A DNA stretch of 64,000 nucleotides from Pelotomaculum sp. PtaB.Bin104 (GTDB taxonomy: Bacteria > Bacillota > Desulfotomaculia > Desulfotomaculales > Pelotomaculaceae): positions 1 through 64,000 of the forward strand of contig MVQL01000172.1 in assembly GCA_002067205.1 (NCBI GenBank), given 5' to 3'. Every line of letters starts with the position of its first letter. The stretch's first letter is position 1. Under the pieces are notes generated by a model that was not told where the DNA came from, made no database searches, and saw only the letters and a list, made by a program, of their open reading frames with translations. Positions 16,852-26,187 of this stretch are shown here, in pieces. The position numbers and the translations under genes were made by a program.

Positions 16852-17619
16852 CTATCCTTTTTCAATAAACTCAACGATGCGCTGGTTGATCTCCCCGGTT
16901 TTCTCCAGCATGGGCATGTGGCCTGCCCCTTCGATTTCATACAACCTGGCATCAGGCAGACCGGCCGCCAGCGCCCGGCCGTATTTTACCGGTGTCAGCA
17001 AGTCGTCGGTCCCGGTCAGGATTAAAACCGGCAGTCGGATTTCCGCAAGCCTAGCGGTGATGTCGAAGCGGTCACAGGCAGTAAGGTCTTTGAACCATAC
17101 CAGCGGTTTGGTAGCAGCCATTTCCTGGGCTCCCAACTCGACCATCCGGCGCAAGGCCTTTTTACTGTACACAAGCTCAGCCAGCTTTTGATAGTGCCGG
17201 CCACCTTTAATAATATCGATGATCGCCGGAAGAATGCGGAGCTTTGCTCCGGTAGACATTAAAATCAGGCCTTGCAGCAGCTCCGGGCGGGCCAGAGTTA
17301 AGTCCAGGGCAACAGCGCCGCCAAGGGAGTGCCCGCATAAGTAAAAGGGACCTACTATGGTTTTTTCGGCAAATTTCTTGACGAATTCACGGTAAGCAGC
17401 AATACTGTCACAGGCGGTTCCCCCCGATTTCCCATGACCGGGCAAATCAACTGCCAGAACGCGAAATCTACCCCCTAGTTCAGTTAACTGCCTCGTCCAG
17501 TAACTGCCGCTTCCACCGGCGCCATGGACAAATAATATCGTGTTAATCAGTGCGGACCGTTCTTCCGGAAAACGCTCATAGTAGAAATACTTAATATTAC
17601 CTTGCTCAAAATAAGGCAT
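16852..17619 (-). CDS. Alpha/beta hydrolase
   Basis: This 255-aa alpha/beta hydrolase-fold enzyme has the oxyanion loop FVHGAGGSG near residue 30, nucleophile Ser98 in CGHSLGGA, the acid in LTGTDDLLTP near 200, and His in GAGHMPML near 235. There is no signal peptide, so it is cytoplasmic. ATG 17619 is preferred because GAGGT lies 7 nt upstream; a GTG three codons earlier overlaps that site. The substrate is unknown; esterases and epoxide or C-C hydrolases share this fold. Confidence 0.88.
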   Translation of the reverse strand: MPYFEQGNIKYFYYERFPEERSALINTILFVHGAGGSGSYWTRQLTELGGRFRVLAVDLPGHGKSGGTACDSIAAYREFVKKFAEKTIVGPFYLCGHSLGGAVALDLTLARPELLQGLILMSTGAKLRILPAIIDIIKGGRHYQKLAELVYSKKALRRMVELGAQEMAATKPLVWFKDLTACDRFDITARLAEIRLPVLILTGTDDLLTPVKYGRALAAGLPDARLYEIEGAGHMPMLEKTGEINQRIVEFIEKG

Positions 17620-17733
17620 GTATGGCACCTCGGCATAAAATAAGTCGCTACCGCCACCAGGGCCGATAGCGATGAGTGCAGATCTATAGCACGATTATGA
17701 TGGGTTACCGGACTATATACCACTCTCATGTAA

Positions 17734-17771
17734 GGGGAACCTCCTTTCCTAGAGTGAAAAGGAGGCGCCCC
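17734..17771 (-). terminator. GC-rich hairpin after the UPF0182 gene
   Basis: On the minus strand GGGG-CG-CCTCCTTT pairs with AAAGGAGG-TT-CCCC around a 10-nt loop, 8 nt past the UPF0182 stop. No T-run follows. The 3' arm contains a ribosome-binding-site sequence facing an ATG at 17729, so it could be a translation-control hairpin rather than a terminator. Confidence 0.4.
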
Positions 17772-17778
17772 ATTTTGT

Positions 17779-20511
17779 TTATTGTTTTGAACTTTGCTCC
17801 AAATCAGTGAGTGTTTGCTTTAATCTAGACAGGGATTCACCGTACCCTGACCAATCCCCCGCCTTAAGCTTGTTTAGCGCCTCATCATAGAGCTGGTTCG
17901 CCCTCTGAGCCAGATCAGCCACACTGGCAAGAGGCTGCTCAGTCTCAGCAGTCGGAACGGTTGGCCTGGCCCCGCCCTTGCCAAAAATCCGGTCCAGCGC
18001 GATTTCCAGAGTCGGCTCCATCACCACCATATCGCCGTGGGCGACAATCACCCGGCGCAGCTCCGGCATCCTGCTTTGCTGGGACTGAAGATAAAGCGGT
18101 TCGACGTAAAGCAGTGCGTCTTTAATCGGGATGGCCAAAAGATTGCCCCGGATCACACTGGAGCCACGCTGGTCCCAAAGAGATAATTGCTGAGAAATTG
18201 TTGTATCCTGGTTAATCCTGGCCTCGATCTGGCTCGGGCCATAAACCAGTTCCTGCTTGGGAAAACCGTAGGAAATCAGCTTTCCGTATTCTTCCCCATC
18301 CGATCCTGCTGCCATCCAGGCAATCATATTTTTCTTGTTCTGCGGGGTAAACGGTAAAATCAACACGAACTCCGGCTTATCTTCACCAGGGAGCTTGATA
18401 ATAGTGTAATATGGCTCCATCGGTTTTTCTTCATTGCCGATTACTTCTGTCGGTAAGTTCCACTTGTCTTCTTTATTATAGAAAACCTGTGGATCCTCCA
18501 TGTGATAGACGGCGAACATGTTGGCCTGGATCTGAAAGTAATCCAGTGGATAACGCATATGGCTCTTAAGATCCTCCGGCATTTCTTCCAGGGACTTAAA
18601 CATGCCGGGGAAAATCTTGCTGTAGGACTGTATCAGGGGATCACTTGGATCGCTGATATAAAAATCGACCTGCCCGGTATAAGCATCCACTACAACCTTC
18701 ACAGCATTGCGGATGTAATTGTTTACTTTATTGTAAGGCTCGGAATAAGGATATCTGTCCGTAGTAGTATAGGCATCCCACATCCACAACAGTTTCCCCT
18801 CACTTAATACAATATAAGGGTCTCGGTCATAATCGAGGAAGGGGGCAAGTTTACGTACTCTTTGATCTATATTGCGGTAATATAAGATTCTGCTGTTGTC
18901 GTCAATATCGCCGGCTAACAGTAACTTATAGTCCCCGACAGAAAAAGCGAACATGACCCGGCGCAGGAAACCGGACAAACTAACCCCGCCGCCGCCTTCA
19001 TAGGTCGAATAGGCGTTATCATCACCTTTAGGATAATCAAATTCCTGAGTCTTGGCATTCACAATTACATAGTTGTCCGTCAATTCACCAAAATACACCT
19101 CGGGCCGGGTGACTCGCAGGTCGGTGGTAGTCACCGGCGGGATATCTTTTAGAAAAAAAGCAGGCAATCCCTCTCCGGTAAATTCATTAACCGGACTCAT
19201 AGCCACCCCGTAACCGTGCGTATACTTGAGTCTCTGGTTGACCCAGGTTTTAGCCGTCGCGGGCAGGTGCTCCTGGTTCAGTTCCCTGGCCGCCAGCATG
19301 ACCTGACGATAACGGCCGTCGATCACGTAGCGGTCTATATCAATTTCGTTAAATTGATAATAAAGCCTCATTTCCTGCAGCTGGCTGTATGTCTGCTGAA
19401 GCGGTTGCCAGTCCCAAAGCCGGATATTGCTAATGGTATCCTGATTGTCCTGGATATCTTCCAGCGACAGCACTTTTCCTGCGGGAAAACCTCTCTTTTC
19501 AATCGTGTCCAGGTTATAGGCTTTTCTGGTGAAATCAATATTTCTGGCCAAATATGGTGTTTCCAGGGATATTTCGTTCGGCGTAACAATAAACCTTTGC
19601 ACAAAAACAGGGTAAATGCCGCCAAGCAGGATTGAAGCCAGTAAAAGAAACCCGATACTGTACACAATCAGTCTAAACTGGCGCAAAAACAGGTTGACCA
19701 AAATCACCAGGGCGCAAATCACGGCAATATAAGTAAGAACCTTATACGCGACCAGTGTTGTATGGGTTGCTGTATAACCAGGTCCCCAAACCGCCCCGTT
19801 GTGGGTAAACAGTAAAACATACTGCTCCAGCTGGTAACCGACTGCTTTTAATAAAAAGAAAATAGCTGCCAGAAAAGATAGGTGGTACCGGGCAGCAATA
19901 GATTGCAGGAGTTTGCCGGGGGTACCCTGGGTAATACTCACTAGCAGGTAGATGGCTGAAACCCAAAAAGCAATAATTATAATTGTCCAACTGGCCATAT
20001 TGTAGAGAAACTCGTAAAAAGGAAGCTGAAAGACATAAAAACCGATATCTCGCTGAAAAACAGGGTCTAAGACCCCAAAAGAAGTCGGATGCAAGAATTT
20101 TTGCAGGATCACCCAGTCACCCGCGACAGATAAGCTAAACAACAAGGCCATAACCAGGCTTAATAAGGTATAAGCTGTCAGCAAAAAACGCGGGGTAATA
20201 AACTTGGTCAAGGGTGACGCCTGAATGGTAAGCAAGTTATCTTCCTTGTAAACAGCCGCTTTTTGTGCAGCTTTGAGCAGCGGGCCGCGGGTTAAGAGGA
20301 GGTTTGCAAAAATCAAGATAAAAAAAGTTACGCTAGCAACCAGACGCAGACCATAATCGGAAACAATGATCGTAGTAAATACTCGCTGGTAATTGAGGGC
20401 CTGAAACCACAGCCAGTCAGTGTATAGCCGCGCACTGCTCATGATCATTAAGAACAGGATCAAGGCTACAAAAATCAGTGCGGAAAGAGACTGGCGCAAC
20501 TTATTAAACAA
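17779..20511 (-). CDS. UPF0182 family large membrane protein
   Basis: A 910-aa protein of the UPF0182 family (PF03699), whose function is unknown. About seven transmembrane helices occupy the first 310 residues. They are followed by a large extracellular domain with the family's typical segments (RNIDFTRKAYNLD near 330, WDWQPLQQTY near 370, WDQRGSSVIRGNLLAIPI near 780). The last 80 residues form an acidic, helix-rich tail. The start is TTG 20511 with GGAGGT 7 nt upstream. It is a single-gene unit between a small zinc-ribbon gene and a hydrolase. Confidence 0.9.
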   Translation of the reverse strand: MFNKLRQSLSALIFVALILFLMIMSSARLYTDWLWFQALNYQRVFTTIIVSDYGLRLVASVTFFILIFANLLLTRGPLLKAAQKAAVYKEDNLLTIQASPLTKFITPRFLLTAYTLLSLVMALLFSLSVAGDWVILQKFLHPTSFGVLDPVFQRDIGFYVFQLPFYEFLYNMASWTIIIIAFWVSAIYLLVSITQGTPGKLLQSIAARYHLSFLAAIFFLLKAVGYQLEQYVLLFTHNGAVWGPGYTATHTTLVAYKVLTYIAVICALVILVNLFLRQFRLIVYSIGFLLLASILLGGIYPVFVQRFIVTPNEISLETPYLARNIDFTRKAYNLDTIEKRGFPAGKVLSLEDIQDNQDTISNIRLWDWQPLQQTYSQLQEMRLYYQFNEIDIDRYVIDGRYRQVMLAARELNQEHLPATAKTWVNQRLKYTHGYGVAMSPVNEFTGEGLPAFFLKDIPPVTTTDLRVTRPEVYFGELTDNYVIVNAKTQEFDYPKGDDNAYSTYEGGGGVSLSGFLRRVMFAFSVGDYKLLLAGDIDDNSRILYYRNIDQRVRKLAPFLDYDRDPYIVLSEGKLLWMWDAYTTTDRYPYSEPYNKVNNYIRNAVKVVVDAYTGQVDFYISDPSDPLIQSYSKIFPGMFKSLEEMPEDLKSHMRYPLDYFQIQANMFAVYHMEDPQVFYNKEDKWNLPTEVIGNEEKPMEPYYTIIKLPGEDKPEFVLILPFTPQNKKNMIAWMAAGSDGEEYGKLISYGFPKQELVYGPSQIEARINQDTTISQQLSLWDQRGSSVIRGNLLAIPIKDALLYVEPLYLQSQQSRMPELRRVIVAHGDMVVMEPTLEIALDRIFGKGGARPTVPTAETEQPLASVADLAQRANQLYDEALNKLKAGDWSGYGESLSRLKQTLTDLEQSSKQ

Positions 20512-20559
20512 TTACGATACCTCCTGTAAAATACTTTAACTTCACCAGCGTTCTCCAAC

Positions 20560-20745
20560 TTATAATGGCTTGGGGTTTTTTTGGCTACCGTCAGCCTCGT
20601 GTTTAAGCTTGGCCTGGCACATCAAACAAACTGAGGTTGACTTTTTCTTGAACCTTTCGTCGTAATCATCTTCATCATCAAAGGGATCTTTTTTGACTAT
20701 ATCCTCTTCAAACGACCTTCCGCACAACATGCAGCGAAGTTTCAC
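20560..20745 (-). CDS. Small zinc-ribbon protein, DUF2197/YlaI-like
   Basis: A product of about 61 aa with two CxxC pairs, CMLC near the N-terminus and CLMC about 37 residues later, separated by an acidic stretch (DPFDDEDDYDERF). This pattern matches the YlaI-like DUF2197 zinc-ribbon proteins, whose role is unknown. I prefer GTG 20745, which stands 7 nt after GGGGGT, over the GTG at 20754 that lies within it. It is 49 nt upstream of the UPF0182 gene and may be co-transcribed with it. Confidence 0.75.
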   Translation of the reverse strand: MKLRCMLCGRSFEEDIVKKDPFDDEDDYDERFKKKSTSVCLMCQAKLKHEADGSQKNPKPL

Positions 20746-20911
20746 AATATGCACCCCCGTAATTTTTTATAGAACACCGCTGTGATGTATTCGCTGCCCT
20801 CAGGCTTGATTCCTGCCTTTGGTGAAAAAATACGGGGAATGTCATATTGTCTGTAATAGAGCCGCTGGATCTATTGTAACCTTATTATTCCAAAATATAT
20901 ATCCACCTTAG

Positions 20912-21595
20912 CTAAATTTTACTTTTCAGTTCTTTTAATATGGCTACACCAGAGCTGGAGCCGATCCGGGTTGCCCCCTCCCGCAACATCGACAGCGCTG
21001 ACGCCAGATCTCGGATTCCGCCCGCCGCCTTAACTCCAATGCCCGGTCCTACGGCCTGCCTAAGCAGTTTTACGTCAGAGGCAAGTGCTCCACTATAACT
21101 AAAGCCTGTGGAGGTTTTCACAAAGTCGGCACCCGCTGCAACAGCCATCCGGCTCGCCGCAACTTTCTCATCATTGGACAACAGGCAGGTTTCCAAAATT
21201 ACTTTAATCACTATATTTTTGTTTTCCTGCCTCACGGCATGCACTACACCTTCAAGATCAGCCTGTGCCCGGTGAAACAGCCCGCTTTTAAAAAAGCCAA
21301 TGTTCATCACCACATCTACCTCCGAGGCGCCGGCCCTTACCGCAGCTGCCGCCTCAGCCGCTTTTACCAGAGGCTCGCTTGCCCCAAGAGGAAAGCCGAT
21401 TACTGTACATGCGCTTACCGGAGTATGCTCCAATTGCCGGCAGGCCAGGCTGATATAGCAGGGATTGATGCAAACGGCAGCAAACCCATTATCCCTGGCC
21501 TCATGACAAAGGGAGACAATATCTTGTTCAGTGGCCTCCGGTCTCAACAAAGTATGGTCAATGACTCCTGCCAATTCTTTCAAAGTGATTGTCAT
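20912..21595 (-). CDS. deoC: Deoxyribose-phosphate aldolase DeoC
   Basis: DeoC cleaves 2-deoxyribose 5-phosphate into glyceraldehyde 3-phosphate and acetaldehyde. The 227-aa TIM barrel has the Schiff-base lysine in FVKTSTGFS near residue 157 and the second lysine in GVKAAGGIR near 187. IDHTLLRPEAT near the N-terminus is typical. It starts at ATG 21595. No other nucleoside-salvage genes are adjacent. Confidence 0.95.
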   Translation of the reverse strand: MTITLKELAGVIDHTLLRPEATEQDIVSLCHEARDNGFAAVCINPCYISLACRQLEHTPVSACTVIGFPLGASEPLVKAAEAAAAVRAGASEVDVVMNIGFFKSGLFHRAQADLEGVVHAVRQENKNIVIKVILETCLLSNDEKVAASRMAVAAGADFVKTSTGFSYSGALASDVKLLRQAVGPGIGVKAAGGIRDLASALSMLREGATRIGSSSGVAILKELKSKI

Positions 21596-21633
21596 CTGTC
21601 TGATCCTTTACCCTTCATTTTATCTTTCTTAAG

Positions 21634-22572
21634 CTATTTCTCTAAGGCCAGCTGAACAATTTTATCTACCAGTTCCGGGAACTCTATGCCTGCTGCGCGG
21701 GCAGCATCCGGGAATAGACTGGTGGCAGTCATACCGGGCAAAGTATTCAACTCCAGGATATAGGGTCTGCCCTGACCGTCAACGATATAGTCTACCCGGG
21801 CCAGCCCCCGGCAGCCCAGCGCTTTGAAAGCGCGGACAGCTGAGTTTTTCACATCGGCCTGTTGTTCCTCAGTTATACCCGGCGGGATAATATGCTCGCT
21901 CATTCCGGGGGTGTATTTAGTCTCATAGTCGTAAACACCCGTGGACGACCTGATCTCAATAAGCGGAAGTACAGCCGGCTCATTATTGCCCAGCACAGCG
22001 GCGGTCACCTCCACCCCGACAATAAATTGTTCGATCAAGGCCACAGGGTCGTACTGGAAAGACAACTGGAGGGCTGGAATAAGGTCCTTCTCTTGCCGAA
22101 CTATGGATATGCCGATGGAAGAGCCCTGGGTCGGTGCCTTAACCACAACCGGATAGCCCATTTCATTAGAGACTTTTGACAGGAAGGCTGGTAAATCTAG
22201 AGAGGCAAATTCTTTACGACCAACAAGTATAAACTGTGGCGTGGCCAGGCCCTCAAAGAGCATAATTTTTTTTGCAACTATTTTGTCCATCACCATAGCG
22301 CTGGCCAGAACACCAGAGCCGGTATAAGGAATATCAAGCATCTCCAGCAACCCCTGGATCATCCCGTCTTCACCATACCTGCCATGCAAAGCCAAAAATG
22401 CCAGCCCGATTTTTTCTGCCTTTATTTTTTCCACGATATCCAAGTCCACATCTATCTTCACACTCTGGTAGCCTTTTGCCCTCAGGGCTTTATCAATTGC
22501 CTCACCTGTGCGCAGGGAAACCTCCCGCTCAGCTGACCGGCCTCCCATTAGCACACCTATGTTAAATGACAA
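21634..22572 (-). CDS. ddl: D-alanine-D-alanine ligase
   Basis: This ATP-grasp enzyme makes D-Ala-D-Ala for the pentapeptide used by MurF. The product is 312 aa from TTG 22572, which is 6 nt after GAGGTGG and gives the family start SFNIGVLMGGRSAEREVS. The ATP-binding segment KAPTQGSSIGIS is near residue 145, and ELNTLPGMT near the end carries magnesium and substrate residues. The frame extends upstream without similarity. It is about 6 kb from the dcw cluster and convergent with tRNA-Trp. Confidence 0.94.
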   Translation of the reverse strand: MSFNIGVLMGGRSAEREVSLRTGEAIDKALRAKGYQSVKIDVDLDIVEKIKAEKIGLAFLALHGRYGEDGMIQGLLEMLDIPYTGSGVLASAMVMDKIVAKKIMLFEGLATPQFILVGRKEFASLDLPAFLSKVSNEMGYPVVVKAPTQGSSIGISIVRQEKDLIPALQLSFQYDPVALIEQFIVGVEVTAAVLGNNEPAVLPLIEIRSSTGVYDYETKYTPGMSEHIIPPGITEEQQADVKNSAVRAFKALGCRGLARVDYIVDGQGRPYILELNTLPGMTATSLFPDAARAAGIEFPELVDKIVQLALEK

Positions 22573-22723
22573 ATTAACCCACCTCACTATAATTTTTAAA
22601 GATTTTCTGGATTGCTGATAATATTTTCGACACAAAGGACAGGACGCAGATAGTTTATTGAAGATTTATCTTTTTTATATTATATTCGAGCTGGAACAGG
22701 AAAACCCTACATGCATGTTGCTC

Positions 22724-22753
22724 TTGACTTTATCTATTATTCTATTATATAAT
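22724..22753 (+). promoter_or_regulatory. Promoter of tRNA-Trp
   Basis: TTGACT (22724-22729) and TATAAT (22748-22753) are 18 nt apart, with the tRNA beginning 23 nt after the -10 element. Confidence 0.8.
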
Positions 22754-22776
22754 TTTTTTAGTGAGGAATTGAATAT

Positions 22777-22852
22777 AGGGGAGTAGCTCAATTGGTAGAG
22801 CATCGGTCTCCAAAACCGAGTGTCGCAGGTTCGAGCCCTGTCTCCCCTGCCA
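22777..22852 (+). tRNA. tRNA-Trp (anticodon CCA)
   Basis: A 76-nt cloverleaf with encoded CCA end. The acceptor arms AGGGGAG and CTCCCCT pair fully. The D arm is GCTC/GAGC, the anticodon stem TCGGT/ACCGA encloses CTCCAAA with anticodon CCA at 22810-22812, and the T arm has TTCGAGC. It is the only tRNA in the window and stands on the strand opposite to its neighbours, with its own promoter and terminator. Confidence 0.97.
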
Positions 22853-22862
22853 GTTAATATTT

Positions 22863-22896
22863 AAAGGGTTTACGACTAAGCGTGAACCCTTTTTTA
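22863..22896 (+). terminator. Terminator of tRNA-Trp
   Basis: The stem AAAGGGTTtACG / CGTGAACCCTTT (22863-22874 and 22881-22892) is followed by a T-run. In the other direction it could serve the ylmC transcript. Its 3' arm is duplicated in tandem. Confidence 0.75.
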
Positions 22897-22920
22897 TATT
22901 CGTGAACCCTTTTTTATATT
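22881..22920. repeat. Exact tandem duplication of 20 bp
   Basis: Bases 22881-22900 and 22901-22920 are identical 20-mers starting CGTGAACCC and ending TATATT. They duplicate the 3' arm and T-run of the tRNA terminator. Confidence 0.95.
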
Positions 22921-23068
22921 AATGTGGCACTACTAAAATATAATGTTTCATAAAAAGAAAAACGTGCACACAGAAAGATAAGGGATTAGGTTTATGGAGA
23001 AAATGAATTTGCATCATTATAGAAAATACAACCGTACCTGATTTATTTGACCTCGTTAACTGATCAAT

Positions 23069-23326
23069 TTAAGCAAGACCGTTAAATCCTTTTACCTCAA
23101 CCAAGATCACATCCATTCCGATTTTTACGATCCTATCCCATGGGACGATAATCTCCTCTTCCTTGCCAAGGAAGCCTAAAAATTTCCCCCCATTAAAACC
23201 TGGCAGTATAATAGCTTCAATCCTGCCCGCCTCCAGATCGATGTCGATGTCCTTGAGCATGCCAAGACGCCGCCCATCCACTATATTAATAATCTCCCGC
23301 TGTCGCAGGTCAGAGATTTTTACCAT
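23069..23326 (-). CDS. ylmC: YlmC/YmxH-family PRC-barrel protein
   Basis: An 85-aa PRC-barrel protein of the YlmC/YmxH family, found in spore formers and usually near sporulation or division genes. Characteristic segments are ISDLRQREIINIVDGRRLG at the N-terminus and IVPWDRIVKIG near residue 68. ATG 23326 has GGAGGT 7 nt upstream; the GTG at 23335 is less likely. It lies downstream of sigG on the same strand but after a hairpin. The exact role is unknown. Confidence 0.88.
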   Translation of the reverse strand: MVKISDLRQREIINIVDGRRLGMLKDIDIDLEAGRIEAIILPGFNGGKFLGFLGKEEEIIVPWDRIVKIGMDVILVEVKGFNGLA

Positions 23327-23430
23327 CCTGGACACCTCCCCTTACATTTATATGTGCACATACTTATGTATAACACTGCTTTAATGCAAAAAAATTAGCG
23401 GCTAAATAAGCCGCCGATAAAATTTATAAT

Positions 23431-23465
23431 TAAAGGTTTACGGCTGAAAGCGTAAACCCTTTTTA
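23431..23465 (-). terminator. Terminator after sigG, similar to the tRNA-Trp one
   Basis: AAAGGTTTACG (23432-23441 region) pairs with CGTAAACCCTTT (23451-23462) around GCTGAAAG. It is followed by T-runs on both strands and lies 90 nt past the sigG stop. Sequence and loop resemble the hairpin at 22863. Confidence 0.6.
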
Positions 23466-23554
23466 TGTTCCTTTGGCACCTAAAAGTTTCGATACTTTTA
23501 CACCGCCCGTTATGTCTACCTGGTCATGGGGTTTGTTAAAATACCCTGGCTGTT

Positions 23555-24328
23555 TTACATATATTTTCGCATATGCCCTAGTGCCGCTTTTTCCAGCCTT
23601 GATACCTGAGCCTGAGAAATACCGATTTCCTCTGCCACTTCCATCTGGGTCTTACCCTCAAAGAACCTTAAAGTAAGGATTAACTTTTCGCGGCTGCTCA
23701 ACTTTCGTAGGGCGTCCTTGATAGCGATATCTTCAAGCCAACTCTGATCCAAATTCTTATCATCGTGGATCTGGTCCATGACGAAAATAGTGTCGCCACC
23801 GTCGTGATAAACCGGTTCAAAAAGAGACACCGGCTCTTGTATCGCATCAAGAGCAAAAACTATTTCCTCGCGTGGGATCTTGAGTTCTCCGGCAATTTCG
23901 TTGATAGAAGGTTCTCTGGAGTACTTATTGACCAGGGTATCCCGCACCTGAAGCGCTTTGTATGCCACATCACGCAAAGACCGGCTCACCCTGATCGGGT
24001 TATTGTCCCTTAGATAGCGGCGGATTTCTCCAATGATCATCGGTACGGCATAAGTAGAAAATTTAACATTTTGAGACAGGTCGAAATTATCAATGGCTTT
24101 CATTAAGCCGATACAGCCTACCTGGAACAAATCATCCACATACTCTCCCCGGTTATTAAACCGTTGAATCACGCTGAGCACCAGGCGGAGGTTCCCGCTT
24201 ATTAACTGGGTCCGGGCAGAGGTATCTCCATTATGCATGGACTCGAACAAAGTTCGCATCTGACTTCCTGGCAATACCGGGAGCTTTGATGTATTAACAC
24301 CACATATCTCTACCTTATTTACCAGCAA
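23555..24328 (-). CDS. sigG: RNA polymerase sigma-G factor
   Basis: Sigma-G directs late forespore transcription. The product is 257 aa and keeps the family's N-terminus NKVEICGVNTSKLPVLPG. The region 2 block includes NLRLVLSVIQRFNNRGEY and DLFQVGCIGLMKAIDNFD, and region 4 has GKTQMEVAEEIGISQAQVSR. I chose TTG 24328, 7 nt after GGGAGG, because it gives the normal start; the frame is open 15 codons further up. It follows sigE on the same strand after 124 nt, as in the spoIIG locus of other spore formers. Confidence 0.96.
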   Translation of the reverse strand: MLVNKVEICGVNTSKLPVLPGSQMRTLFESMHNGDTSARTQLISGNLRLVLSVIQRFNNRGEYVDDLFQVGCIGLMKAIDNFDLSQNVKFSTYAVPMIIGEIRRYLRDNNPIRVSRSLRDVAYKALQVRDTLVNKYSREPSINEIAGELKIPREEIVFALDAIQEPVSLFEPVYHDGGDTIFVMDQIHDDKNLDQSWLEDIAIKDALRKLSSREKLILTLRFFEGKTQMEVAEEIGISQAQVSRLEKAALGHMRKYM

Positions 24329-24452
24329 TGGACAGCCTCCCATGTTAAAGCTAGGGTTTTTTAATGCTATCAACTACCGACGAATTTTTAATTAGTCTTT
24401 CCTCACACATTATTTCCCCAGCCTGATCTAATTATACATGGGCGGAACTGAC

Positions 24453-25178
24453 TTACTCCATCCGGTGGATCTCCTTTTGCAGCCTTTTAATTATTCTTTT
24501 TTCCAGCCTGGAAATATAGGACTGGGAAATTCCCAGCAGGTCGGCCACCTCTTTTTGGGTTTTTTCAGAACCATTGGACAGACCAAAACGCAGCTCAACA
24601 ATCTTGCGTTCACGGCCCGAAAGTTTTTGCAAAGCTAGATAAAGTAATTTTTTTTCTACCTCATCCTCAATATATTTATAAATAATGTCGTTATCTGTGC
24701 CTAAAACATCCGACAACAGCAGCTCATTGCCATCCCAATCGATATTCAGCGGTTCATCAAAAGATACCTCGGTCCGTGTTTTATTATTCCTTCTCAGATA
24801 CATTAAAATTTCATTCTCAATGCAGCGGGACGCATATGTGGCCAGTTTAATCTTTTTTACTGGATCAAAAGTATTCACCGCCTTAATAAGTCCAATCGTG
24901 CCGATGGAAACCAGATCCTCTATCCCCACCCCGGTGTTTTCAAATTTACGGGCAATATAAACTACCAGCCTCAGGTTTCTTTCAATCAGTACGCTTCTAA
25001 CCGCCCCGTCCCCTGACTCCAGACGATTGATCAGGAAGGACTCTTCATCAGTGGATAAAGGAGGCGGCAGGGCTTCGCTGCTCCCGACGTAATCAATCCG
25101 GGGGCGGCGGCCAATCCAGATCAGAAAGCGCAAAATCGCCAAATTTACTTTCCATCTGATACGCCAGAAATAATTCAC
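24453..25178 (-). CDS. sigE: RNA polymerase sigma-E factor (precursor)
   Basis: Sigma-E is the early mother-cell sigma factor, made as a membrane-associated precursor and cleaved by SpoIIGA. The 241-aa product has the hydrophobic/basic pro-sequence at the N-terminus ([16 protein letters not shown]), region 2 ([36 protein letters not shown]) and region 4 ending [20 protein letters not shown]. The start is GTG 25178, with AAGGA 9 nt upstream. It lies 36 nt after spoIIGA, so the processing protease and its substrate are co-expressed. Confidence 0.96.
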   Translation of the reverse strand: MNYFWRIRWKVNLAILRFLIWIGRRPRIDYVGSSEALPPPLSTDEESFLINRLESGDGAVRSVLIERNLRLVVYIARKFENTGVGIEDLVSIGTIGLIKAVNTFDPVKKIKLATYASRCIENEILMYLRRNNKTRTEVSFDEPLNIDWDGNELLLSDVLGTDNDIIYKYIEDEVEKKLLYLALQKLSGRERKIVELRFGLSNGSEKTQKEVADLLGISQSYISRLEKRIIKRLQKEIHRME

Positions 25179-25214
25179 ACCAGATCATCCTTCAATCGTA
25201 AATTTTAAATATAA

Positions 25215-26126
25215 TTATGACCTATCTAAAATATGCGGGTGGATTAAAGCATGGTAGGAATTATCAGGATCCATCTTTTTCTGATGGATAGCAATCACAA
25301 CCCGGCTCACCCGAATCTGGTGTTCCTTGCGCATCACTACCACCTCGTCCGGCCGAAACCCCAACATCAAGCCCTGGTCACAGCCCAAAGACCTGAAAGG
25401 CACTACCCCGAAACGTGATCCCCACGGACTTTCCCCAATTAATCCAAGCATGCGCCATACATCCGGCTCGCCCGGTTCTTCAAAAAGAGCCTGCAACTCG
25501 CCAGGCAGGAGGGATTTTAATACACTGTACTCCACAACGATCACGGCTTGTTTGGTCATCGGGTCGACAAGTTGGTTGCCGGTATCGAGAATGGCGTCTA
25601 CTTGGACATGATCCCCCCATGCTCTGATTAAAATTACCGTTCTAAAAAGATTTTCAAAATATCTTTTCTGCAGCAAGGTGGTGATACCCCTTGATGCTGC
25701 CCCAAATGCAGTCAGCCCCAAAATTAGACCTGGCCAAAAATAATTAAGATTGGTCCTACCGGCGGTGTTCAGGCCGGAGATCTGAGCCGGCTGGATAAAA
25801 AAGATCATTCCGAAAATCAGTCCGCCAAGAACAAAAGACGTCAAATAAAAGCTGCCTAAACAGGCCAAAAATCTTTTTGGATGCAGCGGGGCAAAGACAA
25901 CCGTGGTAATCATCACCGAAGCAATTATCTTACACCATACTGAGGGAAAAAAACTGCCGGGAATTAATATGGCCAGTGCATAAAAGGCCCCCAGTGCCGC
26001 GCCCGCAGCCAGACGGCCTTTGCCGGCCGGTGTCCTGACCAGTTTTGCCGCAGCCCATAGTATAGTGTAATTCATGATTAAGTTGCCTAAAAAAACCTGG
26101 TCAAGGTAAACAGTATAAGTTACCAC
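25215..26126 (-). CDS. spoIIGA: Sigma-E processing protease SpoIIGA
   Basis: SpoIIGA is the membrane-anchored aspartic protease that activates pro-sigma-E at the forespore septum. The first 150 residues hold about five transmembrane helices. The cytosolic domain has the protease motif AILDTGNQL near residue 180 and the conserved VPFRSLG segment. I take GTG 26126 (AGGGG 7 nt upstream) as the start, giving 303 aa and the family-like N-terminus TYTVYLDQVFLGN. It forms an operon with sigE. Confidence 0.94.
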   Translation of the reverse strand: MVTYTVYLDQVFLGNLIMNYTILWAAAKLVRTPAGKGRLAAGAALGAFYALAILIPGSFFPSVWCKIIASVMITTVVFAPLHPKRFLACLGSFYLTSFVLGGLIFGMIFFIQPAQISGLNTAGRTNLNYFWPGLILGLTAFGAASRGITTLLQKRYFENLFRTVILIRAWGDHVQVDAILDTGNQLVDPMTKQAVIVVEYSVLKSLLPGELQALFEEPGEPDVWRMLGLIGESPWGSRFGVVPFRSLGCDQGLMLGFRPDEVVVMRKEHQIRVSRVVIAIHQKKMDPDNSYHALIHPHILDRS

Positions 26127-26187
26127 AGGCCGACCCCTATCATCCGGCACGGAAAAATTAAAAGGTCCTTACAACCATTCTATTACT

